From Collimonas fungivorans (GTDB taxonomy: Bacteria > Pseudomonadota > Gammaproteobacteria > Burkholderiales > Burkholderiaceae_D), in the NCBI RefSeq assembly GCF_001584145.1, contig NZ_CP013232.1, forward strand, positions 2,108,001 to 2,172,000: a stretch of 64,000 nucleotides of DNA, given 5' to 3'. The notes under the pieces are model-generated. The model was not told where the DNA came from and made no database searches. It was given only the letters and a program-made list of their open reading frames with translations. The stretch's first letter is position 1; the number at the start of each line of letters is the position of its first letter. Shown piece by piece: positions 26,104-35,129 of this stretch. The position numbers were made by a program, and so were the translations under genes.

Positions 26104-26193
26104 CACCATCGTCGTCTCCCAGATAGCAAGCAACGGATCCTGTCAAGGCAAGTCAGTCTGCCGCGCAAGGCAGAAATAGAGGAAGGGAAAGCT

Positions 26194-28782
26194 GTGATCA
26201 GATTGTCGCATCAACGCAAACCGGTACGCCTGGCACTGTCCGCGATTACGCTGGCCGTGCTGGCGCAGGTGGCGCACGCCCAAGGCCAGGGCGGCTCGAT
26301 ATTCAACGAGCAGTTCCTGGACATCGGCGGCGATCAAAGCCGTGCCGACCTGTCCTTGTTCGCGTTCGGCAACCGGGTCTTGCCCGGCAGTTATCTGGTC
26401 GATGTCAGCCTGAATGAAAGCAGTGTTGGCCAGAGCCAGGTCAATTTTGTCGACAATCCCGACGATGCTGCGGACAGCAAGAGCGCCCAGGCCTGCATCA
26501 CCCGCAGCATGCTGGAGGGCTGGGGCGTCAAGGTAGAAGTATTCCCTGCGCTGATGGCGGCCGGCGACCAATGCGTTGACCTGGCAAAGGTCATTCCCGG
26601 TTCCAGCGTTTCCTATAATGGCGAGAAACTGCGCCTGACGCTGAGCATTCCGCAGGCCGCCATGAAGCGCCAGGCGCGCGGCGCCATCACTCCGGACAAA
26701 TGGGACAAGGGCATCAATGTCGGCATGCTGGACTACCAGTTTTCGGCGGCGCGCTATGATGGTGGCAACAACTTCGGCAGCAACAACGCCGGCAGCAGCA
26801 CCAACAGCATCACCGATTTCAATGGCAACCCGAGCACCCCCACCAGCCAGGCCCGCAATACCTTGTATGCCGGCCTGCGCGGCGGTTTCAACCTGGGCGA
26901 CTGGCGCTTCCGCAATTTCTCGACCTACAACCGCGGCCTCGACGGCCAGGGCCACTGGCAGTCGGTGACTTCCTACCTGCAGCGCGATATCGCTGCGCTG
27001 GGCGGCCAGCTGACGCTAGGCGACAGCACCACGCCGGGCAATTTCTTCGACTCTTTCCAGTTCCGCGGCGTCCAGCTGGCGTCCGACGACGGCATGCTGC
27101 CCGACAGCCAGCAAGGTTATGCGCCAACCATCCGCGGCGTGGCGCAAACCAACGCCCGCGTCACGGTGCGCCAGAACGGCTTCGTGGTGTACAGCACCTA
27201 TGTCGCACCCGGCCCATTTGTACTGGATGACTTGTACCCGACTTCCACCAGCGGCGACCTGGAAGTGACGATTACCGAAGCAGACGGCCGCGAAACCAAG
27301 TTCAAGCAGGCGTTCTCCGCCGTGCCGACCTTGTTGCGCGAAGGCGTCTGGCGCTACAGCGCTACCGCCGGCCAATACCGCAACGGCCTGGGATCGAATG
27401 TCAGCGGCTCCAAGCCGTTTTTCATGCAGGGCACCGTGGCGCGCGGACTGGGGCGGGAATTTTCGGTATACGGCGGCCTCATCGGTTCCGATATCCATCA
27501 GTCGGTGGTGTTCGGGGTCGGCAAGAATTTGCGCGATTTCGGCGCCATATCGGCCGACCTGTCGCAAGCGCATACCAAGGGACCGTTCAACCAGAGTTAC
27601 GACGGTCAGTCGCTGCGCTTCCTGTACGCCAAGTCGTTCGAGAATTACGGCACCAGCGTGCGCATGGCCGGTTATCGTTATTCCACCGGCGGCTTCCGTA
27701 CGTTCCAGGAAGCGGCGCAGATGCAGGACCTGCAAAGCGGCCAGGTGCTCAACAACCGCCGCAGCCAGCTGCAGCTGGATTTTGCCCAGCAGCTGGGCAG
27801 CCGTGGCGGCAGCGTCTACGCCTCGGCGCAGCAGCAAAGCTATTGGGGCACGGACCAGAAGACACGCCTGATCCAGCTCGGTTATTCTAATTTTTACAAA
27901 CAGTTCACCTACAGTTTTACCTATAACAACAGCACCAACCTGAGCGGACCGTCGAGCCGCCAGCTGATGGTGTCCTTGTCGATGCCGCTGGGTGACAGCC
28001 GTTCCTACGCCCGCTACTCGGCGACCCAAGGCAACGACGGCGAGGTCAGCCATCAGGCCAGCGTCTATGGTTCGGCGCTGGATGACGGCCGCCTGACCTA
28101 TAACGTATCGACAACCCATTCGAACCGCAGCGACAACAGTGGCAGCGCTTCCGCCAGCTACCTGTCGCAATACGGCCGCTTCGACTTCGGCCGCGCGCAA
28201 GGTTCGGGCTACGGCCAGACTACCCTGGGTGTGGCAGGCGGCCTGGTGGTGCATGGCGGCGGCGTGACCTTGTCGCAGCCGCTGGGTGAAACCATGGCGC
28301 TGGTGGAAGCGCCGGACGCCGCCGATGTCGGCTTCGAGGTGTATCCGGGTGTCCGTACCGATAGCCGCGGCAATGCGGTGCTGGCGAACCTGAGCCCGTA
28401 CCGGATCAACCGCCTGGCGGTGCGCACCGAAGACCTGGGCGACGAAGTGGAAATCAAGAACGCCGCCATGGATGTGGTGCCGACCCGCGGTGCGGTGGTG
28501 CTGGCCAAGTTCGAGACTTCGATAGGCCTGCGCCTGATGCTGAACCTGAGCGACAAGAGCGGCAAGCCGCTGCCGTTCGGCGCCAGGGTCGAGAACGAGC
28601 AGGGACAAGAGATGGGTATCGTCGGCAGCGATGGCCAGACCTTCGTCACCGGCGCCAAGGATGCCGGCGCATTCAGCGTCAAGTGGGGCCAGGGCGCGGC
28701 TGATCAATGCAGCATCAAGTACCAGGTGCCGGTCGAGAAGAATCCGGCGCCGATCCGTCAAATGAATGCGCAGTGCGAATGA
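26194..28782 (+). CDS. outer-membrane fimbrial usher
   Basis: This 862-residue usher is the pore that assembles and secretes the pilus. It starts at a GTG (26194) behind GGAAGGG, and no in-frame ATG is available. It has a signal peptide ending VAHAQ, an N-terminal chaperone-binding domain (FNEQFLDIGGDQSRADLSLF region), a 24-strand barrel with plug (about residues 175-690; PFVLDDLYPTSTSGDLEVTI pieces typical) and two C-terminal domains ending with Cys near QCSIKYQVP. It lies downstream of the chaperone and upstream of the tip protein. Confidence 0.95.
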   Translation: MIRLSHQRKPVRLALSAITLAVLAQVAHAQGQGGSIFNEQFLDIGGDQSRADLSLFAFGNRVLPGSYLVDVSLNESSVGQSQVNFVDNPDDAADSKSAQACITRSMLEGWGVKVEVFPALMAAGDQCVDLAKVIPGSSVSYNGEKLRLTLSIPQAAMKRQARGAITPDKWDKGINVGMLDYQFSAARYDGGNNFGSNNAGSSTNSITDFNGNPSTPTSQARNTLYAGLRGGFNLGDWRFRNFSTYNRGLDGQGHWQSVTSYLQRDIAALGGQLTLGDSTTPGNFFDSFQFRGVQLASDDGMLPDSQQGYAPTIRGVAQTNARVTVRQNGFVVYSTYVAPGPFVLDDLYPTSTSGDLEVTITEADGRETKFKQAFSAVPTLLREGVWRYSATAGQYRNGLGSNVSGSKPFFMQGTVARGLGREFSVYGGLIGSDIHQSVVFGVGKNLRDFGAISADLSQAHTKGPFNQSYDGQSLRFLYAKSFENYGTSVRMAGYRYSTGGFRTFQEAAQMQDLQSGQVLNNRRSQLQLDFAQQLGSRGGSVYASAQQQSYWGTDQKTRLIQLGYSNFYKQFTYSFTYNNSTNLSGPSSRQLMVSLSMPLGDSRSYARYSATQGNDGEVSHQASVYGSALDDGRLTYNVSTTHSNRSDNSGSASASYLSQYGRFDFGRAQGSGYGQTTLGVAGGLVVHGGGVTLSQPLGETMALVEAPDAADVGFEVYPGVRTDSRGNAVLANLSPYRINRLAVRTEDLGDEVEIKNAAMDVVPTRGAVVLAKFETSIGLRLMLNLSDKSGKPLPFGARVENEQGQEMGIVGSDGQTFVTGAKDAGAFSVKWGQGAADQCSIKYQVPVEKNPAPIRQMNAQCE

Positions 28783-28818
28783 GCACAATATGCACGCAAG
28801 GAAAACAAGGATGATGTC

Positions 28819-29874
28819 ATGAGCAACGGGAATAGCGTATTCAGCAGATGCGCGCGAACATTGGCGGAGCGGCGCCGCAGCCTGTCCGGCATGCTGCTTT
28901 TTATCTGCCTGCTGGTCAGCGCTCAGCTGGCGCAGGCGGCCTGCTTTAAGAATCCGTCTTATACGGAAAAAACGATCAACATGTTTTTCGGCAAGGTCTA
29001 TCTGCCGAGCGATCTGGCTGTGGGAGCGCTGATTGCAAGAAAAGAATTCAACCTGCCGCTGAAAGGCGGGCAACTCGACAAGCCATGGAATTGCACCAAC
29101 GGCGGCGTGGTAAACGGCGACATGCTGCAAGGACAGATGATCACGGGATACGATCATGTGTACTCCACCAACGTCACCGGAATCGGCGTTCGCCTGTCGC
29201 GGTTTTTTAATGGGACTGACTCCACTTATTACGCCCACACCCGCACCACTACCAGCGATTTCGGTCTCTTCGACGCCAATTCCAAATTTGTCGTTGAGCT
29301 GTTCAAGACCGGCCCCAAGACCGGCAGCGGTCCTTTGGCGCCAGGCATCTACACCAAATATTACAGCGTCGCGGACAGTTTATCCGTGCTCACCACCTAT
29401 CTTGACGTCAACGCCATTACTATCGTTACTCCCACCTGTACGGTTGACGTCGGTTCAAAGAATATAGCGGTCAACCTGGGCTCCGTTTCCAGGAGCAATT
29501 TCAAGGGAGTCGGCAGTTCGGCCGGCGAGAAGGATTTCAATATCAAGCTCAATTGCCAGCGCGGCGAGAACACCCAGAACATCATTGCACTGAACATGGC
29601 GGCGACATCCGATCCCACCAACAAACCGGGCGTCTTGCAGCTGACCCAGGAACCTGGCGTGGCGACCGGGGTTGGCATCCAGGTGCTGGATCAGACCAGG
29701 ACGCCGGTGAAATTCACGACCTCTACGGTTGCCGACACCAATTCCATCAATGTCGGTCCTTCCGACGATATCCAGTACGTGGTGCCGTTCAAGGCCAGGT
29801 ACTACCAGACCACGCCCAACATCAATACCGGCAAGGCCAACGGCACTGCTACGTTCACGATCGTGTATCAGTAG
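28819..29874 (+). CDS. fimbrial tip adhesin (two-domain)
   Basis: This 351-residue protein ends in a pilin domain (about residues 200-351, cysteines in TPTCTVDVG and IKLNCQRG, penultimate tyrosine in TIVYQ... of the C-terminal strand) and begins, after a signal peptide ending AQAA, with a distinct domain of about 160 residues containing cysteines in ACFKNPS and WNCTNGG. This is the FimH-like plan of a receptor-binding domain joined to a pilin domain. The binding target is not recognisable. It is the last gene of the operon. Confidence 0.85.
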   Translation: MSNGNSVFSRCARTLAERRRSLSGMLLFICLLVSAQLAQAACFKNPSYTEKTINMFFGKVYLPSDLAVGALIARKEFNLPLKGGQLDKPWNCTNGGVVNGDMLQGQMITGYDHVYSTNVTGIGVRLSRFFNGTDSTYYAHTRTTTSDFGLFDANSKFVVELFKTGPKTGSGPLAPGIYTKYYSVADSLSVLTTYLDVNAITIVTPTCTVDVGSKNIAVNLGSVSRSNFKGVGSSAGEKDFNIKLNCQRGENTQNIIALNMAATSDPTNKPGVLQLTQEPGVATGVGIQVLDQTRTPVKFTTSTVADTNSINVGPSDDIQYVVPFKARYYQTTPNINTGKANGTATFTIVYQ

Positions 29875-29897
29875 CGAAAGGATGCACCAGCTACCGC

Positions 29898-30839
29898 CTA
29901 AGGGCGCGGCGCGACAGACTGGTTCTGTGCGGCGCGCTGCTGCAGCAGCGTCAGCCAGCGCTCGCCGCATTCGGCGTCGCTGATGCACAGCGCATAGTCG
30001 GGTACGGTGCGGGCGGCGCGTTCCAGCAGCTGGATGTCGGCTTCGTGCTGGCGGGCGACATGCGGATCTTCCAGGAACAATACGCGCCGGCATTGCTGGC
30101 GGTCCAGGATCAGTTCGGCGATCTGGGCGTCGCCGCCCAGCGGGCCGCTGAGGAAGGGCTTGACCCAGTTGCGGCCGGCTTCTTCGCCTTTGATTTTCTG
30201 CGCCAGCTTGTTGAGCAGGCTGCCGGTGGTGCCGGTGGCGCAGCGGAACGCAAACTGGTCGAGCAGGGCAAAATGGCGTTCTGCAATATCCAGCATCCGG
30301 TCTTTCATGGCATCGTGGGCAATCAGCGCGATGCCTTCCTGCGCCAGCTCGAAGGTCGGGTCCAGCGCCGGATTCGGCGCGGCGCCGGCCGCCATCGCCT
30401 CCAGCTCCAGCCATTCGCGGGCGCCGGCCAGCGTCGACAGGAACGGCTTGCCGTGGATTACGCATTGCCGTTTCAAGGCCACCGCTTCCGGAAAGGTGGA
30501 TGAAGGATCGACCGGGTCCATCAGGTAAATCACTGCATCCAGGGTGCGCGCCGGATCGGCGTCGACCACCCGCGACACCAGCTTCATCAAACCGCCGTGG
30601 CGGCCGTAAGGAAAACGCTCGATATGCGGATAGTGCTCCAGCAGGCCCAGCTGCTGCATCGCGTCCAGCGTGCGTCCGACCACCACCAGCTGCGGTTTCA
30701 GCTGTTGTTCGATGCTGTGGCGGCTGCCGGTGAGCAGCTGCGCCAGCGCCGAATCCGGGCCCTGCTGGTGGCTGCGGTTGGCGGCGAGGCCGATCCGGAA
30801 CGGAGCGGAAGAGGCATTGCGGGAAGGAGAGGAAGGCAT
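29898..30839 (-). CDS. mgsA: methylglyoxal synthase with duplicated domain
   Basis: Methylglyoxal synthase converts dihydroxyacetone phosphate to methylglyoxal as a bypass of lower glycolysis. The usual enzyme has about 150 residues, but this protein has 313. The C-terminal half (about residues 165-300) keeps the catalytic set: His-Asp in IALIAHDAMKD, CATGTTG, Asp in SGPLGGDAQ, and the D-P-x5-H-x2-D series in LEDPHVARQHEAD. The N-terminal half repeats the fold (IGLAANRSH, FPYGRHGG, YLMDPVDPSS) but lacks the His-Asp pair and other acidic residues, so it is probably structural or regulatory. Confidence 0.8.
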   Translation of the reverse strand: MPSSPSRNASSAPFRIGLAANRSHQQGPDSALAQLLTGSRHSIEQQLKPQLVVVGRTLDAMQQLGLLEHYPHIERFPYGRHGGLMKLVSRVVDADPARTLDAVIYLMDPVDPSSTFPEAVALKRQCVIHGKPFLSTLAGAREWLELEAMAAGAAPNPALDPTFELAQEGIALIAHDAMKDRMLDIAERHFALLDQFAFRCATGTTGSLLNKLAQKIKGEEAGRNWVKPFLSGPLGGDAQIAELILDRQQCRRVLFLEDPHVARQHEADIQLLERAARTVPDYALCISDAECGERWLTLLQQRAAQNQSVAPRP

Positions 30840-30948
30840 ATGGCGAAAGTCAGCACGGGCAACATTGCACTAGCCTGACTTTACCATACCGCCATGCAAG
30901 AAAAGCCATGGTTCCGGGCTAAATCGGCATCCGTAGTCTATTTGGAAC

Positions 30949-30954
30949 TACAAT
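30949..30954 (+). promoter_or_regulatory. -10 element of a possible leaderless greB transcript
   Basis: TACAAT lies exactly 7 bases before the ATG at 30962 and overlaps the alternative ATG at 30953. No ribosome binding site is visible. The same -10 sequence and spacing occur before modE. Confidence 0.4.
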
Positions 30955-30961
30955 GTCAGCC

Positions 30962-31519
30962 ATGAACAAGGCATTTGTAAAAGAATCCGAAGGCGATGAC
31001 GACGATCTCGAATTCGGATTGCCGGCGATCCCTCCCGGCACCAAGAATTACATGACCCCGGAAGGCTATCAACGCATGAAGGATGAGCTGTTGCGCCTGA
31101 TTGACGTGGACCGGCCGGAAGTGGTGCGCATCGTTTCCTGGGCTGCTTCCAACGGCGATCGTTCGGAAAACGGCGATTATATCTACGGCAAGCGCCGGCT
31201 GCGCGAAATCGACCGCCGCATCCGCTTCCTGACCAAACGGCTGGACCTGGCGGAGGTGGTCGATCCCAGCGTGCATCACGGCCGCGACCAGGTGTTTTTC
31301 GGCGCCACGGTGAGTTACCAGAACCATGCCGGCGAAGAGCATACGGTGACTATCGTCGGCATCGACGAACTCGATCCGCTGCACGGCAAGATCAGCTGGA
31401 TTTCGCCGGTAGCGCGGGCCCTGACCAAGGCCCGTGAAGGCGACAGCGTGACCCTGATGACCCCGGCCGGGATTGACGAGCTGGAAATACTGGCGGTCAG
31501 CTACCCCGAGCCGCAATAG
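30962..31519 (+). CDS. greB: transcription elongation factor GreB
   Basis: This 185-residue protein rescues backtracked RNA polymerase by stimulating transcript cleavage. The coiled-coil tip with the two acidic catalytic residues is conserved in ASNGDRSENGDYIYGKRRLREID, read in pieces (about residues 60-85), and the C-terminal FKBP-like domain has SPVARALTKAREGDSVTL. An acidic extension of about 30 residues (EGDDDDLEFGLP) precedes the usual GreB start. ATG 30962 is chosen because ATG 30953 overlaps the apparent -10 element. It is divergent from mgsA. Confidence 0.92.
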   Translation: MNKAFVKESEGDDDDLEFGLPAIPPGTKNYMTPEGYQRMKDELLRLIDVDRPEVVRIVSWAASNGDRSENGDYIYGKRRLREIDRRIRFLTKRLDLAEVVDPSVHHGRDQVFFGATVSYQNHAGEEHTVTIVGIDELDPLHGKISWISPVARALTKAREGDSVTLMTPAGIDELEILAVSYPEPQ

Positions 31520-31548
31520 CAGTACAGGGAAGGCCAATCCCCGCGCGC

Positions 31549-32241
31549 TTACCGTTTCTGATACTGCTGGCTGCCAAACAGGATATCGCGCGCCTTGTCG
31601 TCGGTCAGCGGCTTGCGGGCCGAAGTCAGCACCTCGACGCCGCGTTTCACCGCCGGCCGTTCGCTGATCGCATCGAACCAGGTTTTCAGGTGCGGATATT
31701 CGCTCAGTTCTATGCCCTGGTTTTTCCAGGAACGAAGCCACGGGAAAGTGGCGATGTCGGCGATCGTGTATTCGTTGCCGGCCAGGTAAGGATGCTGCGA
31801 CAGTTGCTTGTCGATCACGCCATACAGGCGCTTGGCTTCGTTGGTATAGCGGTTGACCGCATACTCTATTTTTTCCGGTGCGTAGATGCGGAAATGGTGG
31901 GCCTGGCCCAGCATCGGCCCGACGCCGCCCATCTGGAACATCAGCCATTGCAAGGTATTGAATTTTTCGCGGTCGGTATGACCGAGGAAGCGGCCGCTCT
32001 TGCCTGCCAGGTAGAGCAGGATCGCACCGGATTCGAACAGCGAAATCGGCTTGCCGTCGGGGCCGTCTGCATCGACGATGGCGGGGATCTTGTTGTTGGG
32101 TGAAATCGACAGGAAATCCGGCTTGAACTGGTCGCCGGCGCCGATATCGACTGCATGTACCCGGTAAGGCAGGCCCAGTTCTTCCAGCAGGATGTGGATC
32201 TTGTGGCCGTTCGGCGTGGCCCAGCTATAGACATCGATCAT
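31549..32241 (-). CDS. yfcG: glutathione S-transferase family disulfide reductase (YfcG-like)
   Basis: This 230-residue protein has the thioredoxin-like N-terminal domain with the T-P-N-G-H-K motif (residues 9-14), which in YfcG/Nu-class enzymes binds two glutathiones, and SPNNKIPAIVD and FESGAILLYLA as the glutathione site. The helical C-terminal domain includes QMGGVGPMLGQAHHF and the N-capping motif YTIADIATFPW. It likely reduces disulfides using glutathione in the cytoplasm. The aminotransferase gene lies 54 bases upstream on the same strand. Confidence 0.92.
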   Translation of the reverse strand: MIDVYSWATPNGHKIHILLEELGLPYRVHAVDIGAGDQFKPDFLSISPNNKIPAIVDADGPDGKPISLFESGAILLYLAGKSGRFLGHTDREKFNTLQWLMFQMGGVGPMLGQAHHFRIYAPEKIEYAVNRYTNEAKRLYGVIDKQLSQHPYLAGNEYTIADIATFPWLRSWKNQGIELSEYPHLKTWFDAISERPAVKRGVEVLTSARKPLTDDKARDILFGSQQYQKR

Positions 32242-32295
32242 GGCGATTTCCTTTGTTGTGCAATTGCGCGTTTGAATTCTGCTGATGAGTTGTGC

Positions 32296-33498
32296 TTAGA
32301 TTTTTGCCAGCCGCTGCAGCGCCTGCTGCAAGGTCTGGTCTTGTTTGGCGAAGCAGAAACGGACGATGCCCGATTCGCGTGGCGACTGGTAGAACGCCGA
32401 CACGGGGATCGCCGCGACACCGATTTCGGAAGTCAGCCAGACCGCAAAATCCGCCTCGCTCAGCGAGGAAATGGCGGAATAGTCGACGCACAGGAAATAC
32501 GTGCCGTCCGCCGGCAGGAGCTTGAAGCGGGTGTGTTTCAAGCCATCGCGGAACAGGTCGCGCTTGCGCTGGTAAAACGCCGGCAGTTCGAGATAGGGTG
32601 CGGGATCCTGCATGTATTGCGCGATCCCGTGCTGCACCGGCGTATTGACGGTGAAGATATTGTATTGATGGACCTTGCGAAATTCCGCCGACAGCATTGC
32701 CGGCGCCGCCACGTAGCCGATTTTCCAGCCGGTGACATGGTAAGTCTTGCCGAAGCTGGAAACAACAAAGGCGCGCGCGGCGAGTTCAGGATCGCGGCAG
32801 ACCGATTCGTGGCGGGCGCCGTCGAACACCATGTGTTCGTAGACTTCGTCCGATAGGATCAGGATCTCGGTGCCGCGCACGATATCCTTGAGCGCTTCGA
32901 TGTCGGCCTGCTTCAGCACGCTGCCGGTCGGGTTGTGCGGCGAGTTGATCATGATCATGCGGGTGCGCGGGCTGACTGCCGCGGCAATCCGGTCCCAGGG
33001 CACCTGGTATCCGTCCGCGCCCAATGTCATCTGCACCAGCACCGGCTTGCCGCCGGCCAGTTCGATAGACGGCACGTAGCTGTCGTAGGCGGGTTCAATC
33101 ACGATCACTTCATCGCCCGGATGCACCGCGCACATGATGGCGGTCAGCAGGCCCTGGGTGGCGCCGGCGGTGACCGTGATTTCGGTGGCTGGATCGTAGC
33201 TGTGGCCGTAGATCTTGCCGATCTTGGCGGCGATGGCCTGGCGCAAGGCCGGCACGCCGGGCATCGGCGGATACTGGTTGAAGCCGTTTTTCATGGCGTC
33301 GCCGACAGCGTCGACCAGCGCCGGATCACAGTTGAAATCGGGGAAACCTTGCCCCAGGTTGACCGCGGATTTTTCGCTGGCCAGGGTCGACATCACCGTG
33401 AAAATGGTGGTGCCGACTTTGGGTAGCCTGGATTGAAGCTGTGTGAGCTTGGAGTCTGCGCCGGCTGCGCTATCGGGAATTCTTAAATCGCGGTTCAT
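32296..33498 (-). CDS. PLP-dependent aminotransferase (YbdL/methionine aminotransferase type)
   Basis: This 400-residue fold-type I aminotransferase has the PLP lysine in SSFGKTYHVTGWKIGY (about residue 250), Asp-x-x-Tyr in SDEVYEHMVF and Arg in the C-terminal SGIVRFCFAKQ. NLGQGFPDFNCDP near the N-terminus and the NQYPPMPGVPALRQAI pattern are typical of YbdL, which transaminates methionine, histidine and aromatic amino acids. It may also be annotated as a kynurenine-type enzyme. The substrate cannot be decided from sequence. Confidence 0.9.
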   Translation of the reverse strand: MNRDLRIPDSAAGADSKLTQLQSRLPKVGTTIFTVMSTLASEKSAVNLGQGFPDFNCDPALVDAVGDAMKNGFNQYPPMPGVPALRQAIAAKIGKIYGHSYDPATEITVTAGATQGLLTAIMCAVHPGDEVIVIEPAYDSYVPSIELAGGKPVLVQMTLGADGYQVPWDRIAAAVSPRTRMIMINSPHNPTGSVLKQADIEALKDIVRGTEILILSDEVYEHMVFDGARHESVCRDPELAARAFVVSSFGKTYHVTGWKIGYVAAPAMLSAEFRKVHQYNIFTVNTPVQHGIAQYMQDPAPYLELPAFYQRKRDLFRDGLKHTRFKLLPADGTYFLCVDYSAISSLSEADFAVWLTSEIGVAAIPVSAFYQSPRESGIVRFCFAKQDQTLQQALQRLAKI

Positions 33499-33578
33499 CT
33501 GCTGTCAGTCTTGGTGTCTGGATTTCGCATTTTAGCGGTTTGTCCGAGACTGCACAGGGCTGGGCGTATTCCTGGCTT

Positions 33579-34064
33579 CTAGATGCCGGCCGGGCTCCAT
33601 GCTTGCGGCGCGACGATGGCAAAAAGCCCGGCCTTGGCGGTCTTGCGCGCCAGTTTCAGCAACGCCTTGTCCTTGGTGATCAGGGTGGTGGCGTGGGCGC
33701 CCAGCGCCAGCTCCAGGAATTTCTGGTCGTCGCGGTCGGTGCAGATAGGTAGGCGGACGCCGGGACGCGGGCTCAGCGCCTCAGCCTCCAGGCAGGTGAT
33801 CAAGGCGTCGAATTCAGCATTGCAGGCCGGCCGGGTGTCGTCGGTGACGGGCAGATGCGAATAATGCAACACCATTTGCCATTCCTGGCGGCAGTCGGCG
33901 CGGGTGACGGCTTCGACTGCGCCGTTTTGCAAGGCGGCCATCAGGCCGGCCCAGCGCGGGTCGCGAAAGACAAACAGATCGAGGCAGACGTTGGTGTCGA
34001 TCACGATGCGGGGTTTTGGCTGGCTGGCCTGGGCTGGTAAGTCTTGGTTCATGCGGGTTTCCAT
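33579..34064 (-). CDS. PIN-domain protein (possible orphan toxin)
   Basis: This 161-residue protein has the PIN nuclease pattern: first aspartate in IVIDTNVCLDLF (about residue 23), an acidic residue in the middle and D-R-D-D-Q-K-F in the third motif, followed by TTLITKDKALLKLA. PIN proteins of this COG1569-like group are usually toxins that cut RNA. No small antitoxin gene adjoins it, so it may be an orphan or have another role. The ATG at 34052 has a GGAA upstream and may be the real start. Confidence 0.75.
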   Translation of the reverse strand: METRMNQDLPAQASQPKPRIVIDTNVCLDLFVFRDPRWAGLMAALQNGAVEAVTRADCRQEWQMVLHYSHLPVTDDTRPACNAEFDALITCLEAEALSPRPGVRLPICTDRDDQKFLELALGAHATTLITKDKALLKLARKTAKAGLFAIVAPQAWSPAGI

Positions 34065-34082
34065 CAAACGATAGCGCGCATT

Positions 34083-35009
34083 TTACCTCGGCCGGCGATC
34101 CGGCGGCCGGCGATCCGGCGGCCCGCAGGCCGGCAAGCCATCTTCCAGCAGGAGCGAGAAAGCGGCGGCGAAGCGGTGCACGTCGCCAGGCCAGCGGGCT
34201 GAGACGTAATTGCCGTCTTGCACCACGAAAGCAGGGCGGCTGTCGTCGGCGCTGTCGCGGAACAAGCCGCTGCTTTTGCGAAAATGATTTGGCGCGCCGG
34301 CGGCGATGTCGATGAAGTCGCCCGGCTGCGCCAACGCTCGCGTCACTTCGGCCTGGACGCCGCGATAACCGGCGGCTTCACCTACTTGTTCGCCATAGGT
34401 GCGGTAATAAGCCGGGTCCCAGAAACGGCCGCAGAATTTCATCAAGTTCCAGGCGCTGCGCTCCAGCTTCCATGTCAGCGCGGTGGTTTTCCGGCCATGC
34501 AGCGCGGATTTGCCGCTGCGCGGCGAGCGGCTGCGGGCGGCCAGGACGACACCGTGGCAGATCGCGGCCACCGGCTTGCCGCTTTCGAAGAAGGCGCCGG
34601 TAAAATCCTGCAGCGGCTGGCTTTCCAGGTAAGCCAGCATGCCGCGTGCACGGTGGCCGCCGGGCAGCAGCAGGCCGTCGTAGCGGGCGACATCCAGCTC
34701 GGCATAGGCCAGCGGCGCCTGGAACGCGCTATCGCCTGCCAGCGCGGCATAATCGGCGCGCGCAGCGGTATTGGCGCGCAGCGCCAGTCCCAGCAATTTG
34801 ATTTTCTTGAGCAGCGGTATCCAGCCCCAGGCATCCAGGCCTTCCCCGGACAGCATCAGCGGATCGGCCTCGGCCACCTTGCCGTCGGGCGTGGCGAACA
34901 CCACCTGGTGTCCGCGCGAGGTCAGGATGCGCCACGAGACCGCAACTTCGCTGGGATCGAAATCCAGGCTGGGCAAGGGGATCAGGACGGTTTTCCGGAT
35001 TGGATTCAT
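34083..35009 (-). CDS. DJ-1/PfpI family protein
   Basis: This 308-residue protein has a class I amidotransferase-like fold with the nucleophile elbow AAICHGVVLAA (Cys near residue 155) and an acidic residue in YDGLLLPGGHRARG (about 115). Family members act as glyoxalases, deglycases or chaperones. It is longer than the usual 180-230 residues, with an inserted helical region and a tail made of repeated R-R-P-P-D units encoded by a tandem 15-base repeat at the end of the gene. Confidence 0.82.
   Translation of the reverse strand: MNPIRKTVLIPLPSLDFDPSEVAVSWRILTSRGHQVVFATPDGKVAEADPLMLSGEGLDAWGWIPLLKKIKLLGLALRANTAARADYAALAGDSAFQAPLAYAELDVARYDGLLLPGGHRARGMLAYLESQPLQDFTGAFFESGKPVAAICHGVVLAARSRSPRSGKSALHGRKTTALTWKLERSAWNLMKFCGRFWDPAYYRTYGEQVGEAAGYRGVQAEVTRALAQPGDFIDIAAGAPNHFRKSSGLFRDSADDSRPAFVVQDGNYVSARWPGDVHRFAAAFSLLLEDGLPACGPPDRRPPDRRPR
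34091..34120. repeat. tandem 15-bp duplication at the end of the DJ-1 gene
   Basis: The 15-mer GCCGGCGATCCGGCG occurs twice with no gap. It is in frame, so it adds five residues per copy (the R-R-P-P-D pattern) to the protein tail. Confidence 0.85.
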
Positions 35010-35129
35010 GGGATCGCCGAGATGGGGTCGCCTAGATGGCGGTGTTCTGGATGGGACGCCTAGACAAGCTTCAAGGCATTGCTTATGCTGCGATCCTACA
35101 GGGAAATACCTGACTCATAGGGAAAATCG

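Noticed and set aside
33540..34130. Toxin-antitoxin pair around the PIN gene
   Set aside because: No credible small antitoxin gene with a ribosome binding site is found on either side.
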